The notes under the pieces were generated by a model. That model saw only the letters and a program-made list of their open reading frames with translations. It ran no database searches and was not told the DNA's origin. This document shows positions 35,631 to 44,870 of a DNA stretch of 64,000 nt, piece after piece. The stretch's first letter is position 1; each line of letters opens with the position of its first letter. Made by a program: the position numbers and the translations under genes. This DNA is from Alcaligenes faecalis. Its GTDB lineage: Bacteria; Pseudomonadota; Gammaproteobacteria; Burkholderiales; Burkholderiaceae_B. The stretch is taken from the NCBI RefSeq assembly GCF_002443155.1, contig NZ_CP023667.1:3968001-4032000 (forward strand), in the 5' to 3' direction.

Positions 35631-36251
35631 ATGACATCATGGATACGATGGGTCTTTATCAGCAGCGTGGCGGTTTTGCTGTCTGGTTGTGGGTATAACG
35701 AGATCCAGCGCCTGGACGAGCAGGTCAAGGCCGCTTGGTCGCAAACCTTGAATCAATACGAGCGCCGCGCCGAACTGGTGCCCAAGCTGGTCAGCTCGGT
35801 CAATGCCTATATGGTTAACGAACGCGCCGTGCTCACGCAGGTAACCGAGGCGCGCGCCAAGGTCGGCACCATTCAGATGAAAGTGGATGATCTGGACAAC
35901 CCCGAAGTGATGGCACGCTTTCAGGAAGCCCAGAACCAGTTGTCCTCGGCGCTGTCTCGTCTGATCGCCGTGTCGGAAAACTACCCGCAACTGAAAAGCG
36001 ACGGCCTGTTCCGCGACTTGATGACGCAGCTGGAAGGCACGGAAAACCGGATCGCCACCGAGCGCGGCCGTTATGTGCAGACTGTGCAGGAATACAACCT
36101 GTTCATCCGTCAGTTCCCTACCCTGATTACCGCCAAACTGTTTGGCTACAAGGTCAAGGAAAACTACGGCGTGGATCGTCAAAGCGAAATCACGCGTGAC
36201 CCCGAGGTCAAGTTTGATATCCCTGCGACTCCCGCTCCTGCCGGGTCTTGA
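35631..36251 (+). CDS. lemA: LemA-family lipoprotein
   Basis: A 206-residue LemA-family protein. The N-terminus is a lipoprotein signal ending in the lipobox LLSGC (Cys at about residue 20), so it is likely membrane-anchored. The LemA core YNEIQRLDEQVKAAWSQTLNQYERRAELVPKLV is helical and continues as an all-helix bundle with a coiled-coil look. The ATG at 35631 follows CAGGAAAAAATC. It is the first gene of a five-gene cluster with two TPM-domain proteins, DUF2868 and a DUF3482 GTPase. The function of LemA proteins is not settled. Confidence 0.9.
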   Translation: MTSWIRWVFISSVAVLLSGCGYNEIQRLDEQVKAAWSQTLNQYERRAELVPKLVSSVNAYMVNERAVLTQVTEARAKVGTIQMKVDDLDNPEVMARFQEAQNQLSSALSRLIAVSENYPQLKSDGLFRDLMTQLEGTENRIATERGRYVQTVQEYNLFIRQFPTLITAKLFGYKVKENYGVDRQSEITRDPEVKFDIPATPAPAGS

Positions 36252-36271
36252 TTAATTCTGGAGGTGGCACC

Positions 36272-37231
36272 ATGAACGTGCACGATCTTGCACTGACTGC
36301 TGGGCCTGGGTCTGCACGTTCTGGCAGGCTGGCGTGGGCCTGTGGCTTGTTGATGGCACTGCTGTTTTTGTGCTGGCCCTGGGCACAAGCGCAGGCCAAA
36401 CCTGAACCTGTTCCCGCTATTGCGGGGTGGGTGACGGATACCACGGGTACGCTTAGCCCGGATCAGAAAGACGCCCTGAACCAGCAGCTCAAAGCCGTGG
36501 AGCAGGAAAAGGGCGCACAAGTCGTGATCCTGATGGTGCCCACCACGGGCGAAGAAACCATCGAACAGTACGCCCTGCGTGTTTTTGATCAGTGGGAAAT
36601 TGGCCGCAAGAAAGTGGACGATGGCATCTTGCTGCTGGTGGCCAAGGATGATCGCCGTATGCGTATTCAGACCGGCTATGGCCTGGAAGGCGCGGTGACG
36701 GACTTGCAGGCGGGCCGCATCATCCGCGAACAGATGACGCCTCGCTTTATCGAAGGCAATTTCTACGCCGGTATCCAGGCCGCGGCCGATAGTCTGGTGG
36801 GTCTGGTCAACGGCGAAGAGCTTCCCCCTCCTCCTAAAAATGCACCTGTCACCTCATCGGGTGAAGAAGGCGTGTTCTGGGAGCCTTTGCTGGCTGTAGG
36901 CGCAATTGTATTTTTTGCTTCGCCGTTGTTTGCTGCCTTTGCCGCCGGGGTGTTCACGCTGGTGGTATCGGGCAGCATTGGCTTGGCCCTGCTGGCCGCT
37001 GTTGTCGGTGCAGGATTGAGCATGATTGGTCGACTCTTCGGGGCAGGCGGCAAGTCCAGCTCCGGGCGCGCCTCACGCCGTGGTGGCGTCATTGGTGGCC
37101 TGGGCGGTTATTCCTCCGGCGGGTTTGGCGGGAATGGCGGCAGCAGCGGCGGAGGCTTCGGCGGTTTTGGCGGAGGCAGCGGCGGTGGTGGTGGCGGTAG
37201 CGGAGGCGGTGGCGCTTCCGGTAGTTGGTAA
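36272..37231 (+). CDS. TPM-domain (YgcG-family) membrane protein with Gly-rich tail
   Basis: A 319-residue protein. A signal sequence (about 17-45, ALLFLCWPWAQAQA) precedes a periplasmic TPM domain (about 50-180, GWVTDTTGTLSPDQKDALNQ, LLVAKDDRRMRIQTGYGLEG, IIREQMTPRFIEGNFYAG). A hydrophobic segment (about 208-250) and a long Gly/Ser tail follow. TPM/YgcG proteins often accompany LemA and are proposed to help repair or assemble membrane complexes. The ATG at 36272 follows a strong GGAGGTGGC. It is 20 nt downstream of lemA. Confidence 0.88.
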   Translation: MNVHDLALTAGPGSARSGRLAWACGLLMALLFLCWPWAQAQAKPEPVPAIAGWVTDTTGTLSPDQKDALNQQLKAVEQEKGAQVVILMVPTTGEETIEQYALRVFDQWEIGRKKVDDGILLLVAKDDRRMRIQTGYGLEGAVTDLQAGRIIREQMTPRFIEGNFYAGIQAAADSLVGLVNGEELPPPPKNAPVTSSGEEGVFWEPLLAVGAIVFFASPLFAAFAAGVFTLVVSGSIGLALLAAVVGAGLSMIGRLFGAGGKSSSGRASRRGGVIGGLGGYSSGGFGGNGGSSGGGFGGFGGGSGGGGGGSGGGGASGSW

Positions 37232-37248
37232 GGCCACAGGAGAGCGAT

Positions 37249-37746
37249 ATGAATGTGAATTGGAAAGAACTCTCGGGCTGGGCATCGGTACACGGCCAAT
37301 GGCTGCGCCGTCGATATTTCAATGCCGAAATGCTGGGCCATCTGGCCGAGCAGATTCGCAAGGGTGAAGAAAATCATAGTGGCGAGCTGGTCGTGGCGAT
37401 TGAAGCGGTTTTACCCGCTCATGAGGCCGACAGCGCCCAGCGTGCGCTGGAGGTTTTCGGCCGTTTGCGCGTGTGGGATACGCCCTTGAACTCTGGCGTT
37501 CTGCTGTACCTGGCCCTGGGCCAGCGCCGTATCCATATCATTGCGGATCGGGGCATCAAGGCCGATCCGGCGCAATGGGCACAGATCTGTCAGCAACTGG
37601 AAAAAGACCTGGCCGCGCGCGAGTACCTGTCTGGCCTGCTGGCGGCTGTCAGTGCGATTGAAGCGGTCTTGCAGCAAGGAGCGCCATCCCAGGCGCCAGG
37701 CGCAACGCCGGCAAATGCCTTGCCTGACGAACCGGTATTGCTCTAA
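37249..37746 (+). CDS. Second TPM-domain protein, cytoplasmic form
   Basis: A 165-residue TPM-domain protein without signal peptide or membrane helix. The domain spans about 25-145 (LAEQIRKGEENHSGELVVAIEAVLP, VFGRLRVWDTPLNSGVLLYLALGQRRIHIIADRGI). The C-terminus is low complexity. The ATG at 37249 follows CAGGAGAGCG. It lies 17 nt after the first TPM gene and 3 nt before the DUF2868 gene, so all are co-transcribed. The pairing of a secreted and a soluble TPM protein after LemA recurs in Burkholderiales as far as I know. Confidence 0.8.
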   Translation: MNVNWKELSGWASVHGQWLRRRYFNAEMLGHLAEQIRKGEENHSGELVVAIEAVLPAHEADSAQRALEVFGRLRVWDTPLNSGVLLYLALGQRRIHIIADRGIKADPAQWAQICQQLEKDLAAREYLSGLLAAVSAIEAVLQQGAPSQAPGATPANALPDEPVLL

Positions 37747-37749
37747 GAG

Positions 37750-39171
37750 ATGGCCAGTGCCATGAAACCGTCTGAATCCGTCGGCTCCTGGCAGCAGCAA
37801 ACTCTGGTGGAAGCCATACGTTTGCGCGAAACCCTGTGGGGGCCTGTTGAGGATCTGTCTGAATCGCGCCGCGCGCGGGCTGCGGGCGGTTCATTTGCAC
37901 AACGCGTATCGGCACGGGCCTTGGCGTTGGCACGGCGCGACGGGCTGGAACAAGCCTGGACGCGTTGGTGGCGTATTGCCCGCCTGCTGTTGATCGCCAT
38001 GGCCGTGCTGGCCTTGCTGGCCGGTGCCGGGACCGCCGCTGGTGCGCTGGGCGATGGCAGTCGAGCCGTGAATGTAGTGACGGCTTTGGGTGCTTTACTG
38101 GGTCTGCACGCCCTGACCTTTATTTTCTGGCTGTTCAGCCTGGTCTGGTCGGGCAAAGGTGCAGGCACAGGCAGTTGGGCGGGGGATGCCTGGTGGTGGC
38201 TAAGTCGCCGCTTCGTCAAAGGCGATGCCAGTCTGGTTCCCCAGGCGTTTGCCGCCGTGCTGGCGCGCCGGGGCAGTCAATCCTGGCTGGCCGGTCTGAT
38301 CAGCCATAGCTTGTGGATGCTGGCCTTCTTGTCGGCCCTGAGCACCCTGCTGTTACTGCTGGCTTCGCGCCGCTATCACTTCAATTGGGAAACCACGCTT
38401 TTGACGCCAGATACCTTTGTCTGGCTGGTTGAAGGCCTGGGCGCCCTGCCGTCCTTATTGGGCTTTGCCCTGCCCGATACCCTGACCATACGCAGCAGCG
38501 ATGGTCTGCAAGTGCTGGACGCCCAGGCTCAGGCCTTGTGGTCCAGCTGGTTATTGGGCGCGGTGGTGACCTACGGTTTGCTGCCGCGTGTGCTGGCTTT
38601 GGCCTGGAGCCTGTGGCAATGGCGTAAACATACCGCTCGTTTAAGTCTGGATGACAGCCTGCCTGGCTTGGCAGAGCTGCGTCCGCGTTTGATGCCCGTT
38701 AGCGAACCGACAGGTGTGGATGAATTGGCGTCGCCCGACAGAGTGGCTCGTATTCAAAGCCAGCCCAGCACGCCTTTGGCAGCCAATGCGCTGTGCGTGG
38801 TGGGGCTGGAGTTGCCGCCAGAACAGAGCTGGCCCCCTGCTTTCATGCAGGCGCAGATGCAGGATCTGGGCCGGGTGGACTCCCGGGCCGAGCGGCTGGA
38901 TATTCTGGGACGCTTGCAGTCCGCAAGCCCCCGTCATTTGTTGATGGTGTGTGATGCTGCCCAGACGCCGGATCGCGGTGTGGTGGCAACGCTGGTTGAA
39001 TGGGCACAATTGGCCCAGCAGTCTGATGTGGTGTTGCTGGATGAAGCCTTGGCCGACCCGGACCAGACACGCCGGCGCAGCTGGCATGAACGCTTGGTGG
39101 CGGCAGGTTTTGCGCCAGGGCAGATTCACGATCAATGGCCTGATGACTTGTCTTTGAAGGAGCCATCATGA
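37750..39171 (+). CDS. DUF2868 membrane protein
   Basis: A 473-residue DUF2868-family protein. Four hydrophobic helices are visible: RLLLIAMAVLALLAG (about 78-98), ALLGLHALTFIFWLF (about 115-135), ISHSLWMLAFLSALSTLLLLLA (about 185-206) and SWLLGAVVTYGLLPRVLALAW (about 265-285). A cytoplasmic C-terminal domain of about 180 residues contains DAAQTPDRG and VVLLDEALADPDQTRR. It is partnered with the DUF3482 GTPase gene, which overlaps its stop codon (ATGA). An ATG at 37762 is an alternative start. Function unknown. Confidence 0.82.
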   Translation: MASAMKPSESVGSWQQQTLVEAIRLRETLWGPVEDLSESRRARAAGGSFAQRVSARALALARRDGLEQAWTRWWRIARLLLIAMAVLALLAGAGTAAGALGDGSRAVNVVTALGALLGLHALTFIFWLFSLVWSGKGAGTGSWAGDAWWWLSRRFVKGDASLVPQAFAAVLARRGSQSWLAGLISHSLWMLAFLSALSTLLLLLASRRYHFNWETTLLTPDTFVWLVEGLGALPSLLGFALPDTLTIRSSDGLQVLDAQAQALWSSWLLGAVVTYGLLPRVLALAWSLWQWRKHTARLSLDDSLPGLAELRPRLMPVSEPTGVDELASPDRVARIQSQPSTPLAANALCVVGLELPPEQSWPPAFMQAQMQDLGRVDSRAERLDILGRLQSASPRHLLMVCDAAQTPDRGVVATLVEWAQLAQQSDVVLLDEALADPDQTRRRSWHERLVAAGFAPGQIHDQWPDDLSLKEPS

Positions 39172-40616
39172 GTGCGGCGGCTTTGACCTTGGCGGTGGTG
39201 GGTCACACCAATACGGGCAAGACTTCTTTGCTGCGTACCCTGACGCGGGATACGGAGTTTGGGCAGGTCAGCAATAGTCCCGGCACCACACGGCATGTGG
39301 AAGGAGCCCGGCTGACGGTGGACGGCGAGGCCCTGGTGGAGCTGTTCGACACCCCTGGTCTGGAAGACAGCATGGCCTTGCGGGACTTCATGGATCAGCT
39401 AAGCCAGCCCGGCGAACGTATTGATGGACCGGAGCGGATACGTCGTTTTCTGGAATCCCCGGCGGCACAGGGTCGTTTCGAGCAAGAGGCGCGTGTGCTG
39501 CGCAAGCTGCAATCCTGCGATGCAGGCCTGTATGTGGTGGATGCGCGTGATCCTGTCTTGAGCAAACATAAGGACGAGCTGACCCTGCTGGCCTATAGCG
39601 GACGACCTTTGCTGCCTGTGCTCAATTTCGTGCGTAGCCCACAGGCACGGGTGCAGGAGTGGCGCAGTGCTCTGGCACGCTTGGGGCTGCATGCCTTGGC
39701 GGAGTTCGATACCGTGGCACCGGCTTTGGATGGCGAGGCTTTGTTGTACGACAAGCTTGCCGTGCTGCTGGAGACGCAGGCCGGAGTGTTGCAGCAGTTG
39801 AAAGTGGATTTGACGCAGCAGGCGGTATGGCGGCGTCGGGACGCCTTGCGTCTATTGGCCGAGCTGCTCGTGGATGTGGCGGCCTGGCGGGTCAGCACAC
39901 CCTCGGACAAGGAGTCCATGGAACTGGCCGCGCAGCAATTAAAGGAGCCGGTCTTGGCGCGCGAGGCCAAGAGTGTACAGGCTTTGCTCAAGCGCTACAG
40001 CTTTGGCCGTCAGGATGTGGTGGCGGATTTGCTGCATTTTGACGGTGGTCGTTGGGGCATGGACTTGTTTGACCCCCAGGCCTTGAAGGAGTTTGGCGTG
40101 CAGTTGGGCAAGGGCGTGGCTGCCGGTGCCATGGCCGGCGCGACGCTGGATGTGATGACGGGCGGTCTGAGCCTGGGAACCGGGACGGTTCTGGGCGCCT
40201 TGGCAGGTGGTTTGTGGCAAGGCGCGGACAAGTGGGGCCAGCGTCTGATGGGCAAGTTGCGGGGCGAGACTGAGCTTAGCGTGGATGATGCCGTCTTGCG
40301 CTTGCTGGCCGTGCGGCAGCTAAGCTTGATTGCGGCTTTGGAGCGGCGCGGTCATGCCGCACAGACGCCGATTCGCCTGGGCGAGATTGATGCCGAGAAT
40401 TTCGATCAGGCCTTGCAGCGGGAATTGAATGTTTGGCGGGCGCAAGGCCTGCCGGAGGAACTGGCGCAGGCACGGATTCATCCGACCTGGTCTACTTTGC
40501 GCTCAGACTATGCGCCGGATTCGCGGCGTGAGGCGTGTGTGCAGAGTTTGGCGCAACGTTTGCTGGGGGCGCGTAATGCGCCTGGCGCGAATACTGTCGG
40601 GCAGCCGCAAGGATAG
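39168..40616 (+). CDS. DUF3482-family GTPase
   Basis: A 482-residue protein with an N-terminal TRAFAC-class GTPase domain: G1 GHTNTGKTS (about 12-20), G2-like PGTTRHVEG, G3 DTPGLED (about 64-70). The G4 position is atypical (LNFVRSPQ rather than NKxD). The C-terminal DUF3482 part is mostly helical, with a glycine-rich hydrophobic patch (GVAAGAMAGATLDVMTGG, about 311-330) that may insert into or touch the membrane. It is coupled by ATGA overlap to the DUF2868 membrane protein, and the two proteins probably act together. Role unknown. Confidence 0.85.
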   Translation: MSAAALTLAVVGHTNTGKTSLLRTLTRDTEFGQVSNSPGTTRHVEGARLTVDGEALVELFDTPGLEDSMALRDFMDQLSQPGERIDGPERIRRFLESPAAQGRFEQEARVLRKLQSCDAGLYVVDARDPVLSKHKDELTLLAYSGRPLLPVLNFVRSPQARVQEWRSALARLGLHALAEFDTVAPALDGEALLYDKLAVLLETQAGVLQQLKVDLTQQAVWRRRDALRLLAELLVDVAAWRVSTPSDKESMELAAQQLKEPVLAREAKSVQALLKRYSFGRQDVVADLLHFDGGRWGMDLFDPQALKEFGVQLGKGVAAGAMAGATLDVMTGGLSLGTGTVLGALAGGLWQGADKWGQRLMGKLRGETELSVDDAVLRLLAVRQLSLIAALERRGHAAQTPIRLGEIDAENFDQALQRELNVWRAQGLPEELAQARIHPTWSTLRSDYAPDSRREACVQSLAQRLLGARNAPGANTVGQPQG

Positions 40617-40627
40617 CCAGTCCCGGC

Positions 40628-41071
40628 TTATTTCTTTTCTTCTTTCATTAAGTGCGCGTAACAAACCGGCGAGCTGGGTTCATTGCCGTCGTGCAGGCGG
40701 TCCTCTTCGACCAAAGCCTGGATCACAGCCTGTTTGAGCACCGTCAGGTACGAGGTTTGCGGGTCGTGGGTGGCGGTCAGCAATTGCAGTGCACCTTTGC
40801 GAGCCAGCTTCATCAGGGGAAACAAGGCGTCGGGGTCGTGCTTCAGTTGTTCTTGATAACGGTGCTGGAATTGCTCGGGGGAGATGTCACCATTATGAAA
40901 AGCTTTGCGCAACTCGGTTGCGGGGCTGGCGTCGTGCAGCCACTGGATGTCGCCCAGTTCATCTTTGCTCAGGCCGCGTGGCCAAAGGCGGTCTGTGAGT
41001 ACACGGGCCGTTTTGCCGGCAGGCTCATGGATGGCGTCGTATATACGACTTAAGGTGATCGTGTAGGGCAT
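40628..41071 (-). CDS. DUF488 family protein
   Basis: A 147-residue DUF488/YeaO-like protein, recognised from RIYDAIHEPAGKTARVLTDRLWPRGLSKDEL near the N-terminus and HDASPATELRKAFHN in the middle. Such proteins are small, cytoplasmic and uncharacterised. The stop codon lies 12 nt from the stop of the convergent DUF3482 gene. No operon partner is evident. Confidence 0.8.
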   Translation of the reverse strand: MPYTITLSRIYDAIHEPAGKTARVLTDRLWPRGLSKDELGDIQWLHDASPATELRKAFHNGDISPEQFQHRYQEQLKHDPDALFPLMKLARKGALQLLTATHDPQTSYLTVLKQAVIQALVEEDRLHDGNEPSSPVCYAHLMKEEKK

Positions 41072-41181
41072 GACGGGCAGGCTGCGGTATGGCAGCCTTC
41101 CAGTAGTGTGTGGCCGAGGGGATGCTGCGGATTGCCAATCACATTAGCTGCAAGGCTGCTGTTTTGTATTTATACGGCGTT

Positions 41182-41430
41182 TTACGCTTTTTTGCTGACC
41201 AGGCCGTAGACAAAGAGAACGATGATGGCCCCCACGATGGAGCCAATCCAGCCTGCGCCTTCACCGGGCACGTACCAGCCCATGGCTTGCCCCAGATAGC
41301 CTGCGACAAAGGCACCCACAATACCCAGGATGGTGGTCATTATCCATCCCATTTTTTGATCGCCAGGCATGATGGCTCGTGCCAGCAAACCTACGATAAA
41401 GCCCACAATAATCATGGAGATAATACCCAT
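41182..41430 (-). CDS. GlsB/YeaQ/YmgE-family small membrane protein
   Basis: An 82-residue protein of the transglycosylase-associated/YeaQ family with three hydrophobic helices (about 4-20, 28-48 and 57-76). Glycine-rich signatures are visible: IIVGFIVGLLARAIMPG and GIVGAFVAGYLGQAMG. The family is often induced by stress; the function is not known. It has an independent position between DUF488 and the amidase. Confidence 0.85.
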   Translation of the reverse strand: MGIISMIIVGFIVGLLARAIMPGDQKMGWIMTTILGIVGAFVAGYLGQAMGWYVPGEGAGWIGSIVGAIIVLFVYGLVSKKA

Positions 41431-41617
41431 CGTGCTACTCCTGTTCTGTGTTTGCCGGTCTGGGATTCGGACCGCTCTGCCTATCTTAGGTATGGAGTTT
41501 TTAGGCGTCTATCGTTTTGCGTTTTTGAAACAGTTAAAAACGTCAGGTTTTGTAAATGGATGGCCTTGTCATTCGCTTTTCTATGTCGTGTGATAGATCC
41601 CGGTCCCCGGGATCGGT

Positions 41618-43186
41618 CTAGCCCAGCAAGGCGGGTTTGCGTTTTTGCACCCACTGCGTGGCCTGCTCATACGCGTAGGACAGTTGCAGCACCGCCATAT
41701 CGGCCTGGGCAGGACCCATGATCTGCAAGCCCATGGGCAGCCCGGCCGCATTAAAGCCTGCCGGCACGTTCATAACGGGCAGGCCTGCCAGGGAGCCGCC
41801 AATGACGATTTCCATCCAGCGGTGGTAGGTGTCCATTTTGCGCCCGGCGATTTCGCCAGGCCAGTGAGTGGTGCCCGCAAAGGGGAAAACCTGGGCGGTG
41901 GGCAGCACCAGATAGTCGTAGGTCTGGAACAGCTTGCGCAGGGCTTCGTACCATTTGCTGCGATTGATGGAGGCCTGGTAGACCTGGGCACCGCTCAGGT
42001 TCAGCCCGCCAGCCACTTCCCAGATGGCTTCGGGCTTCATCTTTTCGCGTAGCTCGGGTTTGGCGTACAGGCCCTGTGCGCTTCCGGCGACGGTGAAGTG
42101 GCGCAGTGTCAGCCAGGTTTGCCACAGCTGTTCCATGGAATAGTCGGGCTGGGCCGCTTCGACGGTGCAGCCTATGGTCTCAAAGCTCTTCAAGGCGCTT
42201 TGGCACAGGTCCATGATGCCGGCTTCCATAGGCAGGTAACCGTTGTAGTCGCCCAGCCAGCCGATGCGGGTCCCCTTGAAGTCGCGTTGCAGTTTGCCGG
42301 CGAATTGTTGTGGGTCCTGGCTGATGCTAAGCGGGCTGCGGGCATCGAATCCGGCCTGGGTGGACAGCAGCATGGCCAGGTCGGACACGGTACGGCCCAT
42401 GGGGCCTTCGTAGCCCATTTGCTGAAAGAACACTTCAGAGGTCGGGCCATAGGGCACGCGGCCTTGGGAGGGGCGAAAGCCGTAGACGTTGTTGAAAGCA
42501 CCGGGGTTGCGCAGGGAGCCCATCATGTCGCTACCGTCAGCCACGGGCAGCATGCGGGTAGCCAGGGCGACGGCGGCCCCGCCGCTGCTGCCGCCAGCAC
42601 ACAGATCGGGCTGGTAAGCGTTGCCGGTAGTGCCAAAAACGGCGTTGTAGGTGTGCGATCCCAGGCCAAATTCCGGGGTATTGGTTTTACCGATCAGAAT
42701 GGCGCCAGATTGCCGCACCCGTTCCACAACGATGGCGTCTTGTTTGGGCAGATAGTCCTTGAAAATCGGCGAGCCGCTGGTGGTGACGATATCGACCGTT
42801 GCCGCCAGATCTTTTGGGGCTTGAGGCATACCGTGCATCCAGCCCATGTACTGGCCCGCCTTCAGTTGCTGATCGCGCTTGTCTGCCTGGGCCAGCAATC
42901 CGCTGCGCTCTTGCAGGGAGACGATGGCGTTGACCTTGGGGTTCACACGGTCGATATGGTCCAGATAGGCCACCATCACTTCGTGGCAGGAGACCTGGCG
43001 TTGGGCAATCCAGCCCGACAGAGTCAGCGCATCAGCCATGATGATGTCCTGGGCCGTGCCCGGACCGGGGGCCGTTTTCGCAAAGGCCTGGCGTCCCAAG
43101 GAAGGGGCCATGCCCGCCAGCGATAGCAGTCCGGTGGTTTTCAAAAAGCGGCGGCGCGCGTCCAGGGGTGCCGAGGTATCGGTCAT
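41618..43186 (-). CDS. Tat-exported amidase-signature enzyme
   Basis: A 522-residue amidase-signature hydrolase. The N-terminus has a twin-arginine signal (ARRRFLKTTGLLSLAG, about 10-25), so folded export to the periplasm is likely. The Ser-cisSer-Lys triad region is visible: the Lys precedes in DLAATVDIVTTSG (K-equivalent in PKDLAA), and the signature GGSSGGAAVALATRMLPVADGSD holds both serines. GKTNTPEFGLGSHTYNAVFG is also typical. Substrate unknown. The ATG at 43186 follows GGGAGACAAAC. It is divergent from a LysR gene with a palindromic site between, which likely controls it. Confidence 0.88.
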   Translation of the reverse strand: MTDTSAPLDARRRFLKTTGLLSLAGMAPSLGRQAFAKTAPGPGTAQDIIMADALTLSGWIAQRQVSCHEVMVAYLDHIDRVNPKVNAIVSLQERSGLLAQADKRDQQLKAGQYMGWMHGMPQAPKDLAATVDIVTTSGSPIFKDYLPKQDAIVVERVRQSGAILIGKTNTPEFGLGSHTYNAVFGTTGNAYQPDLCAGGSSGGAAVALATRMLPVADGSDMMGSLRNPGAFNNVYGFRPSQGRVPYGPTSEVFFQQMGYEGPMGRTVSDLAMLLSTQAGFDARSPLSISQDPQQFAGKLQRDFKGTRIGWLGDYNGYLPMEAGIMDLCQSALKSFETIGCTVEAAQPDYSMEQLWQTWLTLRHFTVAGSAQGLYAKPELREKMKPEAIWEVAGGLNLSGAQVYQASINRSKWYEALRKLFQTYDYLVLPTAQVFPFAGTTHWPGEIAGRKMDTYHRWMEIVIGGSLAGLPVMNVPAGFNAAGLPMGLQIMGPAQADMAVLQLSYAYEQATQWVQKRKPALLG

Positions 43187-43281
43187 GTTTGTCTCCCGTT
43201 TTTTTGTAAGGCCATCCAAGTGGCTAGGCCATTCTATGCAGGTACAATGCGCGGCTCAAACGCCAAAAAATCATCAAGTTG

Positions 43282-43296
43282 ATGCGGTCTGTGCAT
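43282..43296. promoter_or_regulatory. Possible LysR site between amidase and LysR genes
   Basis: ATGCGGTCTGTGCAT is a short inverted repeat (ATGC/GCAT) with T-N11-A spacing (43283-43295), 33 nt upstream of the LysR start. Confidence 0.4.
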
Positions 43297-43328
43297 AAGC
43301 CGGTTCAAGCGTCAGCAAGGGGACAAGC

Positions 43329-44225
43329 ATGGACTTTCGCAAGCTGCGGCACTTTGTGGCCGTTTGCGAACACGGTACCTTTCATCGGGCCGCGCAAGCC
43401 GTCCATTTAAGCCAGTCCGCCTTGAGCCGTAGCATCCAGGCTCTGGAGCAGGAACTGGGCGTGCCGCTGTTCGATCGCAGCAGTCAGCGCATTTTTTTGA
43501 CGCCTTATGGTCGGGTTCTGCTGGAGCGTGCCCACCGGGTGTTGCAGGAAGGCCGTGCCTTGCAGCGCGAGCTGGCCCTGCTTCAGGGCGAAGACGCAGG
43601 CAGCCTGCGCTTAGGGTTAAGCTCTACCCCCGCAGCGGTCTTGCTGCATCCGTGCATGGTGGCGCTGCTGGACGAATATCCGCGCTTGCGCGTGGACGCC
43701 GTGATTGGCCGCACGCTGGAGCTGATCCAGGGCCTGCGCCGCGAACGCTACGATATGGTGGTGCTGGACGTCAGCGCGGTGACTGACGTGCGTGGTCTGG
43801 ATATTGAGTATCTGCCCGCCATGCAAGGCGATATGCTGGTTCGTCAGGGCCACCCGCTCTTGCAGCAGGAGTCGCTGGATTTTGCGGCGATCAGCCAGTA
43901 TCCCGTGGCCTGCTCCGTGATCAGTGATGATTTGACCGACCGCCTGATTGCCGAGTTTGGTGCGCAAGGTCATCCCGACAGCTTTGTACGCTTTTGTTGT
44001 GATAGCTTCAGCATTCAGCGCGACGTGGTGCTGGACAGCGATATGGTCTTGATGAGTGTGCTGGCGGCAGTACGGCGCGATATTGAGGCCGGTGATCTGG
44101 TGCCGCTGGGCCTTTTTTCTTCGTCCTTGTCCGGGCACTATGCCCTGGTGCGCTTGTCGGGCCGCACGCAATTGCCGGCTCTGGATATTGTTTACGATCT
44201 GGCGCGTCGCCTGTGCAGGGCCTAG
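43329..44225 (+). CDS. LysR-family regulator, divergent from the amidase gene
   Basis: A 298-residue LysR-type regulator. HTH: MDFRKLRHFVAVCEHGTFHRAAQ, then LSQSALSRSIQALEQELG (about 1-48). A linker helix and an effector-binding domain follow (about 90-295). The N-terminus (FRKLRHFVAV) fits the large BenM/CatM-like subgroup. Position and the T-N11-A site suggest control of the amidase gene. The effector is unknown. Confidence 0.88.
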   Translation: MDFRKLRHFVAVCEHGTFHRAAQAVHLSQSALSRSIQALEQELGVPLFDRSSQRIFLTPYGRVLLERAHRVLQEGRALQRELALLQGEDAGSLRLGLSSTPAAVLLHPCMVALLDEYPRLRVDAVIGRTLELIQGLRRERYDMVVLDVSAVTDVRGLDIEYLPAMQGDMLVRQGHPLLQQESLDFAAISQYPVACSVISDDLTDRLIAEFGAQGHPDSFVRFCCDSFSIQRDVVLDSDMVLMSVLAAVRRDIEAGDLVPLGLFSSSLSGHYALVRLSGRTQLPALDIVYDLARRLCRA

Positions 44226-44270
44226 GCTGCACGCTACGCTTTCTGATCTGCCTTGTTTGAGGGTGTGCCG

Positions 44271-44870
44271 ATGACGATTCCCTTGCCCATTCTGGACCTG
44301 CAACAGTCAGGTGCCGAACACTCTTTTCGTGCGTTCATCGGCTGGTGGCCAGACGCACAAACCCGCGCCTGGCTGGCGGAGCAGGCGCAGCACGCACAGG
44401 CGATGTATGGCGGTCGGATGATGCAGCCTGATCACTTTCACTTAACCCTGGCGTTTCTGGATGGCAGCCGCGTGTCTGACTTGCGGACCTTGGCGACGCA
44501 GATGGCGCACTGGGCAGTGCCGCCGATCACGCTGGACCTGACGATACGGGATGTGTTCGAGAAGCCTCAAGTGGTGTGGGCCGGGCCGGACGAGTCGCAA
44601 ACCCAAGCACTGGCGGCCTTGCAGCAGTGGCATGACGAGATTTGGGCCAAGCTGACGGCCCTGGGCTGGACGCAGCCACCGCGTCGTTTTCGCCCGCATG
44701 TGTCCTTGCTGCGCCATGCACGGATCACTGCCGATCAACCCCATTGCCATCCTTTGCCTGGGCAGCCGTTTGTAGGTGATGGCGTGGGCCTGATCGTTTC
44801 CGTCCCCGGTGAGCAGCGTAGCCAATATCATCTGGCCGCCATGATGAAGCCTGAAAGGACAGGTGCATGA
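44271..44870 (+). CDS. thpR: 2'-5' RNA ligase / cyclic phosphodiesterase family protein
   Basis: A 199-residue 2H-phosphoesterase protein. The two HxTx-type motifs are HLTL (in PDHFHLTLAFL, about 55-58) and HVSL (in FRPHVSLLR, about 145-148). The family hydrolyses cyclic 2',3'-phosphates and can join tRNA halves through 2'-5' bonds; the physiological substrate is unknown. The ATG at 44271 follows GAGGGTGTGCC. The stop overlaps the next LysR start (ATGA), an unusual pairing that suggests one transcript. Confidence 0.82.
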   Translation: MTIPLPILDLQQSGAEHSFRAFIGWWPDAQTRAWLAEQAQHAQAMYGGRMMQPDHFHLTLAFLDGSRVSDLRTLATQMAHWAVPPITLDLTIRDVFEKPQVVWAGPDESQTQALAALQQWHDEIWAKLTALGWTQPPRRFRPHVSLLRHARITADQPHCHPLPGQPFVGDGVGLIVSVPGEQRSQYHLAAMMKPERTGA

